Shown here piece by piece: positions 45,299-54,737 of a stretch of 64,000 nt of DNA (the first letter of the stretch is position 1; every line of letters begins with the position of its first letter). The stretch is taken from the NCBI GenBank assembly GCA_963820185.1, contig CAWFYV010000004.1, positions 310,001-374,000 on the forward strand. Reading direction: 5' to 3'. Both the position numbers and the translations under genes were made by a program. Below the pieces are notes generated by a model. That model saw only the letters and a list, made by a program, of their open reading frames with translations, did no database searches and had not been told where the DNA came from. The DNA comes from Aquilonibacter sp963820185. GTDB taxonomy: Bacteria; Vulcanimicrobiota; Vulcanimicrobiia; Vulcanimicrobiales; Vulcanimicrobiaceae.

Positions 45299-45316
45299 AC
45301 AGACCGTTCGGTCTGT
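45299..45316. promoter_or_regulatory. TetR operator ACAGACCG-TT-CGGTCTGT
   Basis: A perfect eight-base inverted repeat with a two-base centre sits in the 56-base gap between the TetR and DHA2 exporter genes. The sequence resembles well-known TetR-family operators with ACAGACCG half-sites. Both genes are likely repressed from it. Confidence 0.75.
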
Positions 45317-45351
45317 AACCATGCTGCTCCTTGGGGGCGTTTACACAGGCA

Positions 45352-46893
45352 ATGCAGACCAACGAGGACCTCGTCGAGTACGGCTCGCGCCGCTGGTTGA
45401 TCGTGCTCGGCGTCATGTCCGCGACGCTGCTTCAAGTCCTCGACGCGACGATCGTCAACGTCGCGCTGCCCACGATTCAGGGTAACCTCGGTGCAAACTT
45501 CGATGACGGCGCATGGATTGTGACCGGCTATATCATTGCCGCGGTCATCGTTATTCCGCTCACGCCCTGGCTGCAACAGATGCTGGGCCGGCGCAACTAC
45601 TACGTCGGCGCGATCGTCGGGTTCACGATCACCTCGATTTTGTGCGGCTCGGCGACGTCGCTGGGCGCGTTGATCTTTTATCGCGTGTTGCAGGGCCTGT
45701 TCGGAGGTGGCCTGATTGCAACCGGCCAGGCGATCATGCGTGACACGTTTCCCGCCAAACAGCTCGGTCTGAGCCAAGCGCTCACATCGCTCGGCGCCGT
45801 GGTTGGCCCATCGATCGGCCCTACACTCGGCGGCGTGCTGACCGACTCGCTCTCGTGGAACTGGATCTTCTACGTCAACATCGTTCCGGGTATTCTCTCG
45901 GCGATCTTGTGTGCGATGTTGCTGCGCGACCCGGGCCGGCGCAAGGTGAGCGGTTTCGACGGTGTCGGCCTTGCACTGTTGGCGATGGGGTTGGGCTGCC
46001 TGCAATACGTGCTCGACGAGGGCGAGCGCTACGACTGGTTCAACGACCGCAACATCTTACTCGGTGCCGTGATCGCGATCGCATCCCTTGGCATCTTCAT
46101 CTATTGGGAGTTGCGCGTCGTCAAGAACCCGATCGTCGATATCGGCATCCTGGTGCGAAAACCCACGGTCGCGGCGGGATGTGCGCTCGCGATGTTGCTC
46201 GCGTTCTCGCTCTTTGGCGGCGTGATCCTCGCTCCACAGTTCCAGCAGCTCTTGCTGAACTTCACCGCGACGCTCTCGGGCCTCTCGATCCTCAGCCGCG
46301 CGCTCGGCATCATGGTGATGACGTTTGTGACGCTCGGGATCATGAATCGGTTCAAGGTACGGCCGCAGATACTCCTCGCAATCGGCTTCATCATCGTTGC
46401 GATCGCCAACTTCATGACGACCGCGGTGCTCACCACCGACAGCGTCTTCGGCACGTTCATTTTCCCGCTCGTCCTCGGCGGGATCGGCTTCGGCATGCTC
46501 TTCGTGCCGCTTACCGTGAGCGTACTCAGTTCGGTGCAGGGTCCCGAGACGCAGAAGGCCACGTCGCTTTTGAGTCTGTTCCAGCAGCTCGGCGGTTCGA
46601 TCTCGACCGCGGTATTGGTAACGCTGCTCGATCGCCGCGGCGCCTTTCACCAAGACCATCTTGCGGCATCGATCACGCTGGCAAGCCCGGCGGTGCAGCG
46701 CGCGCTTGCGGCGCACGCCCCGCTCAGCGGCGTCGCCGCGCAGGTCTCGCAACAGGCGGCGACCATGGCATTTGCCGACGCGTTCTACTTCTTGGGCGTG
46801 ATCACGCTCGTCTTGACACCGCTCGTGCTGTTCTTGCGACCACCACGAACCGCAGCGCACGTCGCGACGGCGCACGCGATCGCCGCCGAATGA
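45352..46893 (+). CDS. DHA2-family MFS drug exporter
   Basis: A 513-residue multidrug antiporter with 14 membrane helices: LDATIVNVALPTIQG and GRRNYYVGAIVG are family motifs. The ATG at 45352 was preferred to a TTG at 45331. It lacks EmrA and TolC partner genes nearby, so it either works alone or shares the TolC encoded at 7942-9660. Likely induced by compounds that release the divergent TetR. Confidence 0.9.
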   Translation: MQTNEDLVEYGSRRWLIVLGVMSATLLQVLDATIVNVALPTIQGNLGANFDDGAWIVTGYIIAAVIVIPLTPWLQQMLGRRNYYVGAIVGFTITSILCGSATSLGALIFYRVLQGLFGGGLIATGQAIMRDTFPAKQLGLSQALTSLGAVVGPSIGPTLGGVLTDSLSWNWIFYVNIVPGILSAILCAMLLRDPGRRKVSGFDGVGLALLAMGLGCLQYVLDEGERYDWFNDRNILLGAVIAIASLGIFIYWELRVVKNPIVDIGILVRKPTVAAGCALAMLLAFSLFGGVILAPQFQQLLLNFTATLSGLSILSRALGIMVMTFVTLGIMNRFKVRPQILLAIGFIIVAIANFMTTAVLTTDSVFGTFIFPLVLGGIGFGMLFVPLTVSVLSSVQGPETQKATSLLSLFQQLGGSISTAVLVTLLDRRGAFHQDHLAASITLASPAVQRALAAHAPLSGVAAQVSQQAATMAFADAFYFLGVITLVLTPLVLFLRPPRTAAHVATAHAIAAE

Positions 46894-47066
46894 GGTGGCT
46901 TGTGTTGCTGACAATACGCGATCACCACTGTCCACACGCGCCCGTTTACGGTTGGCCCAGACCGCTACGCCTCCGGCTCGCAGATGACGATCGTTGACGC
47001 GCAGACCGGGACGTGGCTGATCACGACTGCCAGGGGCACCCGAGCGAGCCGTACAATGCGGACCCC

Positions 47067-48620
47067 GTGAGGACGCACGAGGACAAGTACCGGGAACTCG
47101 CGGCGAAGCGCGAGCTTGCACAGGCACCTGCCGGGGCCGAAGCGATCGAAAAGCAGCACGCGCGTGGCAAACGAACCGCGCGCGAACGCATCGATGCCCT
47201 CGTCGATGAAGGTTCGTTCACCGAACTCGATCAGTTTGTCATTCACCGCACCAATGCGTTCGGTCTCGACGAGAAAGAGTTTCTCGGCGACGGTGTCGTG
47301 ACCGGACGCGCTACGATCGACGGCCGCCAAATCTTTCTCTTCTCGCAAGACTTCACCGTGCTCGGCGGCTCGCTCGGCGAAGCATTCGCCGAGAAGATCT
47401 GTAAGGTGATGGACCTCGCGCTGCGCACCGGATCGCCGCTGATCGGGATCAACGACTCGGGCGGCGCGCGCATTCAGGAAGGCGTCGTTTCGCTCGGCGG
47501 CTACGCCGAGATATTCTGGCGCAACGTCCAGGCGAGCGGCGTGATTCCGCAACTGAGTTTGATCGCGGGTCCGTGCGCCGGCGGCGCGGTCTATTCGCCC
47601 GCGATCACCGATTTCATCATCATGACCGAGAAGATCTCGCAGATGTTCATCACCGGCCCCGAGATCATCAAGACGGTCACCGGCGAAGACGTGAGCTTCG
47701 AAGAACTTGGCGGCGCGATGACCCATGCCACGCGCAGCGGCGTCGCGCACGTCGTAGCCAGTGACGAAGACGACCTTGCGGCGCAAACGCGCGCGCTCTT
47801 CTCGTATATTCCGCAGAACAATCTCGACGATCCGCCGCGCTACGCGTGCGACGACGATCCGCAGCGCGAAAACCCCGCGCTCGATGAAATCGTGCCCGAC
47901 TCGCCCAACAAGCCCTACGACATGCACGACGTAATCGGGGGCATCCTCGACTACGGCGACTTCTTCGAGATTCAACCGCTCTACGCGCAGAACATCATCT
48001 GTGGCTTCGGCCGCATCGCCGGACGCAGCGTCGGCATCGTAGGCAATCAGCCAAACGTCCTCGCCGGTGTGCTCGACATCGCCTCGTCGATCAAAGCCGC
48101 ACGCTTCGTGCGCTTTTGCGATGCGTTCAACATTCCGCTCCTGACCTTCGTCGACGTGCCGGGTTTCTTACCAGGCACCACGCAAGAGTATGGCGGCATC
48201 ATCCTGCACGGCGCGAAGCTGCTTTACGCTTTTGCCGAGGCAACGGTGCCGAAGATCACGGTGATCACGCGCAAGGCTTACGGCGGTGCGTACGACGTCA
48301 TGTCCTCCAAGCACATCCGCGCGGATGTCAACCTTGCCTGGCCAACTGCCGAGATCGCGGTGATGGGCGCAGAAGGCGCGGTCAGGGTCATCAACCGGCG
48401 CGAGATCGCCGCAGCGAAGGACAAAGACGCCAAAGCCAAAGAGCTGATCGATGAGTACACGGAGCGCTTCGCTAATCCGTATATCGCGGCGCAGTACGGC
48501 TATGTCGACGACGTGATCGAAGCGCACCGTACACGTGGCGCAATCGCGACCGCACTCGAGATGCTCGAGAACAAACGCGTCGAACGCCCGAAGCGCAAAC
48601 ACGGCAACATCCCGCTCTGA
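47067..48620 (+). CDS. pccB: Propionyl/acyl-CoA carboxylase carboxyltransferase subunit
   Basis: A 517-residue carboxyltransferase of the PccB/AccD5 type, transferring CO2 from biotin to propionyl- or acetyl-CoA. It has INDSGGARIQEGVVSLGGY (acyl-CoA oxyanion site), GPCAGGAVYSPAITDF and KAYGGAYDVMSSKHI (biotin oxyanion site). The GTG at 47067 was chosen; TACAAT lies nine bases before it, so a nearly leaderless mRNA is possible. The biotin-carrying subunit gene is 6 kb downstream. The 173 bases before it carry no gene I could support. Confidence 0.93.
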   Translation: MRTHEDKYRELAAKRELAQAPAGAEAIEKQHARGKRTARERIDALVDEGSFTELDQFVIHRTNAFGLDEKEFLGDGVVTGRATIDGRQIFLFSQDFTVLGGSLGEAFAEKICKVMDLALRTGSPLIGINDSGGARIQEGVVSLGGYAEIFWRNVQASGVIPQLSLIAGPCAGGAVYSPAITDFIIMTEKISQMFITGPEIIKTVTGEDVSFEELGGAMTHATRSGVAHVVASDEDDLAAQTRALFSYIPQNNLDDPPRYACDDDPQRENPALDEIVPDSPNKPYDMHDVIGGILDYGDFFEIQPLYAQNIICGFGRIAGRSVGIVGNQPNVLAGVLDIASSIKAARFVRFCDAFNIPLLTFVDVPGFLPGTTQEYGGIILHGAKLLYAFAEATVPKITVITRKAYGGAYDVMSSKHIRADVNLAWPTAEIAVMGAEGAVRVINRREIAAAKDKDAKAKELIDEYTERFANPYIAAQYGYVDDVIEAHRTRGAIATALEMLENKRVERPKRKHGNIPL

Positions 48621-48639
48621 TGGGCAAGCGAGGTACGCC

Positions 48640-49845
48640 ATGCGTATGCTAACCGTCTTTGCACTCGCTATCGCGCTGCTTTGTACTACCGCGGCCGTAC
48701 CAACCGCCACGCCCACACCGTCCGCGATCGACATCGCTCGCGACCGGATCGATACCATGCTGCGGACGGGGCACGCCGACCCCGCCTGGTTTAGTGCAAC
48801 ATTTCTCGCGCAGGTTCCAGCCAGCCAGATCGATGCAGTCATCGCAAGCCTTCTCAAAACAGAGGGAGCCTATCAGCTCGTTGAGTTCACGCCGGCGAAG
48901 TTCATAGCGCGCTTTGCCAACGGCACGGATGACATCCTTATTCATCTCGATGCCGACAACAAAATCGACCAACTGCTCTTTAAGCAACCGGTGCTGGCCA
49001 CAGCGTCGATCGACGATGGCCTCAAGGTGCTTGCGCGAATGACCGGAACCGCGTCGTACGTCATCGTCGAAGAGGGCCGCACGGAACGCGCGGCCCTTAA
49101 TGCGTCCGCGCCACTGGCTGTGGGCTCAGCCTTCAAGCTTGCCGTGCTCAGCGCGCTTAGCGATGAGATAACGCGGGGTTCGCGACGCTGGAGCGACGCC
49201 GTGCCCCTTGCGAAAGACTGGAAGAGCCTGCCGACCAGCGTGCTGCGCACGTGGCCCGACGACACCCCGTTGACGCTTGCGACCTATGCGGCCGAAATGA
49301 TCTCGATCAGCGACAACACGGCGGCCGATGCACTCGTGCGAATCGTCGGACCAAGCGCATTGAGACCGTATACGTTTGGCAACGATCCCTTCCTTACAAC
49401 GCGCGAGATGTTCGTTCTCAAATCGACCGTACATACCGACCTGCGCACGGCGTATCTTCGCGCCGCAACAGCGAGAGAGCGGGCCGCCGTCTTAGTCTTC
49501 GTCGATGCCCAGGCACTGCCAACGCTCGAGCAATTGCCGACCTCTCCCGATTTGGCGGTGGAATGGCAGTACAGCGTGCGGGAGCTGTGCGAGCTGATGC
49601 GCCGCGTCTGGGCACTTCCGTTCATGTCGATCAACCCCGGCGTCGCCAATCCGGCCGACTTTCGCCAGGTGGCCTTCAAAGGTGGTTCCGATGTTGGGGT
49701 CATCAACCTTACGACCATGGTGACGACCAGACGCGGGACGGCGGTCTGTTTCTCCGCAACACTGAATGACTCAACACACCCCGTCGACGAAACGGTATTC
49801 GACAATGCGTATGCGGACGTGCTACACCACATCGCAGCTTTTTAA
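48640..49845 (+). CDS. Class A beta-lactamase-like serine hydrolase, secreted
   Basis: A 401-residue protein with a signal peptide (LTVFALAIALLCTTAAV). Residues 30-125 form an extra N-terminal NTF2/DUF-like region; the rest has the class A motifs S163-A-F-K166, S224-D-N226 and K347-G-G. The extended N-terminus is unlike clinical beta-lactamases (about 290 residues), so it may be a D,D-peptidase or lactone hydrolase. GAGG precedes the ATG at 48640. It follows pccB by 19 bases and precedes the DsrE-like gene by 15. Confidence 0.82.
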   Translation: MRMLTVFALAIALLCTTAAVPTATPTPSAIDIARDRIDTMLRTGHADPAWFSATFLAQVPASQIDAVIASLLKTEGAYQLVEFTPAKFIARFANGTDDILIHLDADNKIDQLLFKQPVLATASIDDGLKVLARMTGTASYVIVEEGRTERAALNASAPLAVGSAFKLAVLSALSDEITRGSRRWSDAVPLAKDWKSLPTSVLRTWPDDTPLTLATYAAEMISISDNTAADALVRIVGPSALRPYTFGNDPFLTTREMFVLKSTVHTDLRTAYLRAATARERAAVLVFVDAQALPTLEQLPTSPDLAVEWQYSVRELCELMRRVWALPFMSINPGVANPADFRQVAFKGGSDVGVINLTTMVTTRRGTAVCFSATLNDSTHPVDETVFDNAYADVLHHIAAF

Positions 49846-49860
49846 CGCCAAGGAGCACGG

Positions 49861-50556
49861 ATGACCACACGTAAGGACTTTCTCGCGGCGGGGGCGCTCG
49901 CCGCCACAATTCCGGCAACGGCACTCGCCGATGCTCCGCCGGCCAAGCATCCCAAGGCCCCCAAGCTCGACTTCGATCTCGAGTCGTTTAACGCGCTGCT
50001 CGACGGAGCGCAATCGCATAAAACGCTCTTCACCGCCGTGCAAATCGAAGGCGGCGAGGTCTTATTAGCGATGCGCAACACGCTCAACGGTTACCGCGAC
50101 GTGGGTGTCGATTGGAGCGACGTGCTTCCGGTCGCCGTGCTCTATCACGGCCTCTCGATTTTCTTGGCCTTCGACGATCTCGTATGGAACCGCTACGTCT
50201 ACCCGTTCGCCGGAAAACTCAAGCACGGAAACGGCGCCGCGCAGATCGCATCGGTTCGCGAATTCGGCGCGAGCGGCAACCCGTGCCTGCGCGAGCAAGG
50301 CGGCGACGGGGATATCTCGATTCGTTCGCTGGTGGCCGATGCCGGTGCGCGCTTCTTCGTCTGTAACAATGCGGCGCTGGGCACGGCCTCGATGGTGGCA
50401 AAGGCGCTGGGCAAGCCGTTTGACACCGTTTACGCCGATTTCGCGCACCATCTCGTGCCGAACGCGCTCATGGTTCCCGCGGGCGTCTGGGCGATACATG
50501 CGATCCAAGAGCAGCGCTTCACGCTGCTGCAGACGTCGCTCGCTACCAACGCGTAA
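49861..50556 (+). CDS. Secreted DsrE-like protein
   Basis: A 231-residue protein. The N-terminus TTRKDFLAAGALAATIPATALADA looks like an export signal (Tat-like RKDF but only one arginine). The body resembles DsrE/DsrF-like sulfur-relay folds: TAVQIEGGEVLLAMRNTL, GARFFVCNNAALGTASM with a cysteine in the usual sulfur-carrying loop, and VPAGVWAIHAIQEQRFTLLQ at the end. It sits between two beta-lactamase-fold genes. Function unknown beyond a possible role in sulfur transfer or redox. Confidence 0.6.
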   Translation: MTTRKDFLAAGALAATIPATALADAPPAKHPKAPKLDFDLESFNALLDGAQSHKTLFTAVQIEGGEVLLAMRNTLNGYRDVGVDWSDVLPVAVLYHGLSIFLAFDDLVWNRYVYPFAGKLKHGNGAAQIASVREFGASGNPCLREQGGDGDISIRSLVADAGARFFVCNNAALGTASMVAKALGKPFDTVYADFAHHLVPNALMVPAGVWAIHAIQEQRFTLLQTSLATNA

Positions 50557-50579
50557 CTACTCCGCGAAAGGCGCCACCC

Positions 50580-51941
50580 ATGCGAGACATGCTCCTCATT
50601 GCTCTGCTCGCGACGACACTAGCCGCGGAGCCGACTCCGGCCTTCGTCGACGCCTTGGTGCAGAAAACGATGGCGAGTACGGGCACACCGGCCGTGTCGC
50701 TTGCAATCGTGCGACACGGAGCGATCGTCTACGAAAAAGCGTATGGACTGCGATCGCTCGAGCAGAAGCTGCCGGCTACCACTGACACGACGTTTCCGAT
50801 CGGTTCGGTCAGCAAGCAGTTCTTGGCAGCAACGATGGTCGCGATGGCGCGCGAAGGCAAGCTCTCGCTCAACGATCCTCTCGCGAAGTACGAACCGACG
50901 TACTCCGACGCGTCGCAAATCACGATCGCCCAACTGCTCGCGCACGAAGCCGGAATTCGGGACTACTACCCGCTCGATTACCCGACGCTCGAATCGTATC
51001 AACCGATCGCGATGCAGGCGCTCGCGGATCGCTACGGCCACCTACCCCTCGACTTCGCGCCGGGCACGCGCTGGCAGTACAGCAACAGCGGCTATACGAT
51101 CGCGGGCGTGATCGCCCAGCGCGTGGCTGGCGCGACGCTTTTTGATGTCTACCAGCGTCGATTCTTCACGCCGCTCGGCTTGACGTCGGCGCATTGGATC
51201 GACGGCGGCTTTGGTCCGACCGATGCACTCGGCTACCAGTCATATTTCTTTGCACCGTATGAAGTTGCGCCGGTCGCGGCTGCGGCGTGGCTCAATGCTG
51301 CCGGAAGTCTTTCGATGACCGCGCACGATCTCGCGCGTTGGACGATTGCGCTGATGGAACATACTGTCGTCCCGGCTGCAGACACCGCGATCTTATGGCA
51401 ACCGCGGTTGCTTGCCGACGGCGAGAACCCCGGGTACGGTCTCGGTTTCTCCATCGGCGCGCTCAATGGACACCGGCTCATCAGTCACGGCGGCGAAGTC
51501 GTGGGATACCAGTCGTTCGAGGCGCTTTTTCCGGACGATGACACGTCGATTGTCGTGTTCTCCAACGCCACGCCAAGCGCGTCCAGCTCGACGATCGGAA
51601 GAGCGATCGCCGAGGAGATCTATGGCAACGCCGCCGCGGACGCCGGCCTACCCGATGCCGCGGTGCTCGCGCGAAGCTGGCTGCTCGACCTCGCGCAGGG
51701 GCGGATCGATCGATCGGCAATCACAGCGGACTTCAATGCACTCATGACGCCTGCGCGCGTTGCGCAAGCAGCGTCCACGCTCGCTCCGCTCGGAACGCCG
51801 CAGGTCCGAAATGCGCGCGCCGCCCTGCGCGGTGGATTGGTGGTCAACACGCTCACGGTAACCTATCCAACGAAGACGCTACAGGCCATCCTGTATCGCA
51901 CGCACGACGGTAAGATTGCGGAGCTCTTCTTGTTTCCGTGA
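50580..51941 (+). CDS. Class C beta-lactamase-like serine hydrolase, secreted
   Basis: A 453-residue secreted hydrolase with a short signal (LLIALLATTLAAEP). Motifs: S76-V-S-K79 in FPIGSVSKQ, Y167-S-N169 and SHGG near residue 301 replacing the KTG triad. The C-terminal part (after about 345) has an added domain found in esterase-like members. It might act on peptidoglycan, D-amino esters or other esters. It converges with the GT39 gene, leaving three bases between stops. Confidence 0.85.
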   Translation: MRDMLLIALLATTLAAEPTPAFVDALVQKTMASTGTPAVSLAIVRHGAIVYEKAYGLRSLEQKLPATTDTTFPIGSVSKQFLAATMVAMAREGKLSLNDPLAKYEPTYSDASQITIAQLLAHEAGIRDYYPLDYPTLESYQPIAMQALADRYGHLPLDFAPGTRWQYSNSGYTIAGVIAQRVAGATLFDVYQRRFFTPLGLTSAHWIDGGFGPTDALGYQSYFFAPYEVAPVAAAAWLNAAGSLSMTAHDLARWTIALMEHTVVPAADTAILWQPRLLADGENPGYGLGFSIGALNGHRLISHGGEVVGYQSFEALFPDDDTSIVVFSNATPSASSSTIGRAIAEEIYGNAAADAGLPDAAVLARSWLLDLAQGRIDRSAITADFNALMTPARVAQAASTLAPLGTPQVRNARAALRGGLVVNTLTVTYPTKTLQAILYRTHDGKIAELFLFP

Positions 51942-51944
51942 CCG

Positions 51945-53471
51945 CTATCGCGGTTTGCCTACGCCGAGATTCTCGATCCCGATGTGTTTGAAGGTCGCCC
52001 ACTGTTGCGCGAATGGCGGATGCATGCTGCGGCAAAGCACGATCGGCTGATTCACTTCGTAGGGCATCTTGTACGGCGATGCTCCCGTGTTAGCGACGAC
52101 GCCGGCTGACGCGCACATCTGCGACCACTGCGCGGGGTCGACGTTAACGGCGATCACGACCGAGCCATCGCCGTTGCCGGGTCCCCATAAGTAATATTGG
52201 TTGTTGCCGCTCACTGCGAAAGGCAGATTCGTGCCATACACGTTGATCGCGCTTGCGTCACCGTAGTTCGAAGCGTAGATCGTCGCTTTGGCGCGATCGC
52301 TCGCGGATAACCCGTTGTAGACGCCTTCGACGGTGCGCGCCAGATCGCGCCAGCCGAATTCGTCGGCGTAGACCTGCATGATCGGCGCGCCAATGCCGGC
52401 GCGTTCCATCGCCGGCATCTTGAATGAGCTGCGATCCAGCATCGCCTTGAATTGCGCGACCGGCATCACCGGGAGCACGTACGGTAGCGCGAACGCAGCG
52501 TTGGCCGCCGCAAGCACAGCCCAGATGCCGATCACCCAGCGCCAGAGCATGGTTACCGAAACGGCGCCGAGCGCAAAGATCGTGGGATAGGCCGCAGCCA
52601 TGTAGTAGGCTTTGCCGTTGGTGAGCACGATGAGCACGCCCATCGCCACGAACGTTACGGCTAGAAAACGGAACTGCGCAAGCCGCGCTTGCACGAACGG
52701 CGCGATGATGCCGGTGATCCACAGCGGCGCAAGCACGATGTTCACGAGAAATACTTGTCCAATCGTGAAGCCGATCGGGCCGCCGAGGAAGTTGCCCGAG
52801 TTGTCGTTGCGCACGAGCTCGAGGAACGGGAAGCCGTGCACCGCTTGCCAGATGACGTTCGGCAGCGCGATGACTGCGGCAATTGCGACACCGATCCATA
52901 GATCGCGCGAGCGAAAGATCGAGCGCGGCCCGAAGAGCGCAAGGCCGATCGCCAATCCCGCGGCCCACATCAAGATGCCGTAGCGCGTTTCAAACGCGCA
53001 GCCGGCAACGAGGCCCGCCCACCAATACATGCGCGGCTCGTTGCGCACGATCCCGCGCGTGATCAGATAGGCGAGCAGCGTGAAATCGAGCGGCTCAAAG
53101 CTCGAGGTGTTGAGCGTCGCGGACATCGCGGTGACGAGCGTTGCGCTCGCATAAGCGACGGCCGCCAGCCACGCGGCACGACCATTGCCGCCGAGCAATT
53201 GCGTAAACGCAACAACGACCGGCACGGTCGCAATTGCGGCTAGGATCCCGGGCAGACGCAACAGCCACACGTGGGTGCCGCCGAATTGCGTCAATGCAGC
53301 AAGCAGCGGTACCAGCGGCGGCTGATCGATGTAGCCGAACGACGGATGCCACCCGCAGACAATGAAGTACAGTTCGTTACGGAAGATGTCGTATTGGCCG
53401 GCCGTTGCAAGATGCACGACTGCGACGACGGCCGCTACGACCCCAGCTGCCCACCACGCGTTGCGCTGCAT
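51945..53471 (-). CDS. GT39-family membrane glycosyltransferase (ArnT/PMT-like)
   Basis: A 508-residue integral membrane protein with about 11 predicted helices. The first periplasmic loop has GQYDIFRNELYFIVCGWHPSF and IDQPPLVPLLAAL, which is the signature of GT39/PMT_2 enzymes using polyprenyl-phosphate sugars. A C-terminal periplasmic domain (about residues 360-508) follows the helices. It likely adds a sugar to a lipid or protein. Its ATG lies two bases after the YciI stop. Confidence 0.88.
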   Translation of the reverse strand: MQRNAWWAAGVVAAVVAVVHLATAGQYDIFRNELYFIVCGWHPSFGYIDQPPLVPLLAALTQFGGTHVWLLRLPGILAAIATVPVVVAFTQLLGGNGRAAWLAAVAYASATLVTAMSATLNTSSFEPLDFTLLAYLITRGIVRNEPRMYWWAGLVAGCAFETRYGILMWAAGLAIGLALFGPRSIFRSRDLWIGVAIAAVIALPNVIWQAVHGFPFLELVRNDNSGNFLGGPIGFTIGQVFLVNIVLAPLWITGIIAPFVQARLAQFRFLAVTFVAMGVLIVLTNGKAYYMAAAYPTIFALGAVSVTMLWRWVIGIWAVLAAANAAFALPYVLPVMPVAQFKAMLDRSSFKMPAMERAGIGAPIMQVYADEFGWRDLARTVEGVYNGLSASDRAKATIYASNYGDASAINVYGTNLPFAVSGNNQYYLWGPGNGDGSVVIAVNVDPAQWSQMCASAGVVANTGASPYKMPYEVNQPIVLCRSMHPPFAQQWATFKHIGIENLGVGKPR

Positions 53472-53473
53472 GG

Positions 53474-53743
53474 CTACGGATTGATCGGCCGCGTAGGTTT
53501 GAACTCGATAACCTGGTACTCGGCGACACCCTCGCGCACAAACGGGTCCTCGGCGAGGATCTCGTCAACCTGGTCGCGCGTGATGTCGTGCGTGACGATC
53601 ACACCCCCGATGCGCGGACTCTGTGGTCCCGACGTCAGCAGATGGTGCGCTGCATAGTGGCGTTCGAGGAAGGCGCGGTGCTCGGCGAGCCAGGCATCGA
53701 CCACGTCGAGCGGCTTGAGATAGCGCGAGATCAGCACAAACAT
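53474..53743 (-). CDS. YciI-family protein
   Basis: An 89-residue ferredoxin-like-fold protein of the YciI/YCII type: MFVLISRYLKPLDVVDAWLAEHR and a conserved histidine region (HRAFLERHYAAHHLL) ending in AEDPFVREGVAEYQVIEF. Its ATG at 53743 is chosen because the longer frame would extend into fabI on the other strand. It precedes the GT39 gene. Function is unknown; members can be dehalogenase-like or heme-related. Confidence 0.82.
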   Translation of the reverse strand: MFVLISRYLKPLDVVDAWLAEHRAFLERHYAAHHLLTSGPQSPRIGGVIVTHDITRDQVDEILAEDPFVREGVAEYQVIEFKPTRPINP

Positions 53744-53799
53744 GCCGCTACCCGTTCGCGCGAGAGGACGAGGGCCCTTGCGCTGGTATCTACCCTGAC

Positions 53800-54588
53800 G
53801 TGAAGCTGCTGGACGGAAAACGTGCCCTGATAACGGGCGTTGCCAATCGCTGGTCGATCGCGACCGGCATCGCACACAAGATGCACGAGCACGGTGCGAC
53901 GCTCGCCTTTACCTATCAGGGCGAACGGGTCAAGGACGAGGTCGAAAAGCTTGCGGCGGAGCTCGGGGGCGGTCCGGTGATCGAATGCGACGTTGCAAGC
54001 GACGCATCGCTCACGGCGATGCGCGACGCGCTCGCCTCGGGGTTCGGCCCACTCGACACGCTCGTGCACTCGATCGCCTTTGCCGACAAAGACGACCTGC
54101 GTGGCACGGTCTATGACACCTCGCGCAAGGGCTTCGCGCTTTCGCTCGACGTCTCGGCGTATTCGCTCATTGCGCTAGTCTCGGCGCTGCGCGACAACTT
54201 CAACGACAATGCGTCGATCATGGCGATGACCTACCTCGGCGCGACGCAGATCGTTCCGAATTACAATTTAATGGGCATCGCGAAGGCTGCACTCGAATCG
54301 TCGGTGCGTTATCTTGCCTACGATTTGGGCGGTCGCGGCATCCGCGTCAACGCAATCTCGGCCGGCCCGATCAAGACCGCGAGCATGCGCCAAGTGGCCG
54401 GCGCAACCAAGATGCTCGACGTCGTGCCGCAGGTCGCCCCGCTGCGCCGCAACGTCACATCCGAAGACGTGGGCAACACCGCGGTCTACCTTGCCTCAGA
54501 CCTTGCATCGGCGATCACGGCGGACGTGCATTTCGTGGATGCCGGTTACCATACGGTCGGGATGTATCCGCCCGATTTTCACATGTGA
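53800..54588 (+). CDS. fabI: Enoyl-[acyl-carrier-protein] reductase (FabI)
   Basis: A 262-residue NADH-dependent enoyl-ACP reductase that completes each fatty-acid elongation cycle. The dinucleotide motif ALITGVANRWSIATGIA differs from classical SDRs and is typical of FabI; the catalytic set is Y145, Y155 and K162 in NYNLMGIAKAALESSVRY, matching E. coli Y146, Y156 and K163. It starts with GTG at 53800 with TATCTA seven bases ahead. It is coupled by GTGA to the 50-residue ORF. Confidence 0.95.
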   Translation: MKLLDGKRALITGVANRWSIATGIAHKMHEHGATLAFTYQGERVKDEVEKLAAELGGGPVIECDVASDASLTAMRDALASGFGPLDTLVHSIAFADKDDLRGTVYDTSRKGFALSLDVSAYSLIALVSALRDNFNDNASIMAMTYLGATQIVPNYNLMGIAKAALESSVRYLAYDLGGRGIRVNAISAGPIKTASMRQVAGATKMLDVVPQVAPLRRNVTSEDVGNTAVYLASDLASAITADVHFVDAGYHTVGMYPPDFHM

Positions 54589-54737
54589 TTAGCGACGACG
54601 AACTCGCGGCGATCGCCGCCGCACTCGCAATCGTGGCCGAACCCGGCGAACCAGCACTTCCACCGGCACCGCGCGCACGCTGGAAATTCGCCGCGCGCAA
54701 CCCCGACTTGGAGATCGAAGACTACCGTAGTGTTTAA
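54585..54737 (+). CDS. 50-residue ORF between fabI and the biotin carboxylase
   Basis: The ORF starts with GTG (GTGA overlap with fabI) and ends in TAA, eight bases into the biotin carboxylase gene. The translation is ISDDELAAIAAALAIVAE followed by PGEPALPPAPRARWKFAARN and PDLEIEDYRSV: a helix, a proline/alanine linker and an aromatic/basic tail. This matches the size and layout, but not clearly the sequence, of AccE/PccE epsilon-type subunits of actinobacterial acyl-CoA carboxylases. I infer such a role with caution. Confidence 0.6.
   Translation: MISDDELAAIAAALAIVAEPGEPALPPAPRARWKFAARNPDLEIEDYRSV

Noticed and set aside
45296..45322. Longer TetR start at 45322
   Set aside because: It would place the operator within codons and adds nine residues not typical before the HTH; the ATG at 45295 fits better.
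46894..47066. Short open frames between the MFS exporter and pccB, such as a 40-residue stretch ending in SRTMRTP
   Set aside because: No start codon with ribosome-binding site and no recognisable motif; may be a gene remnant but cannot be supported.
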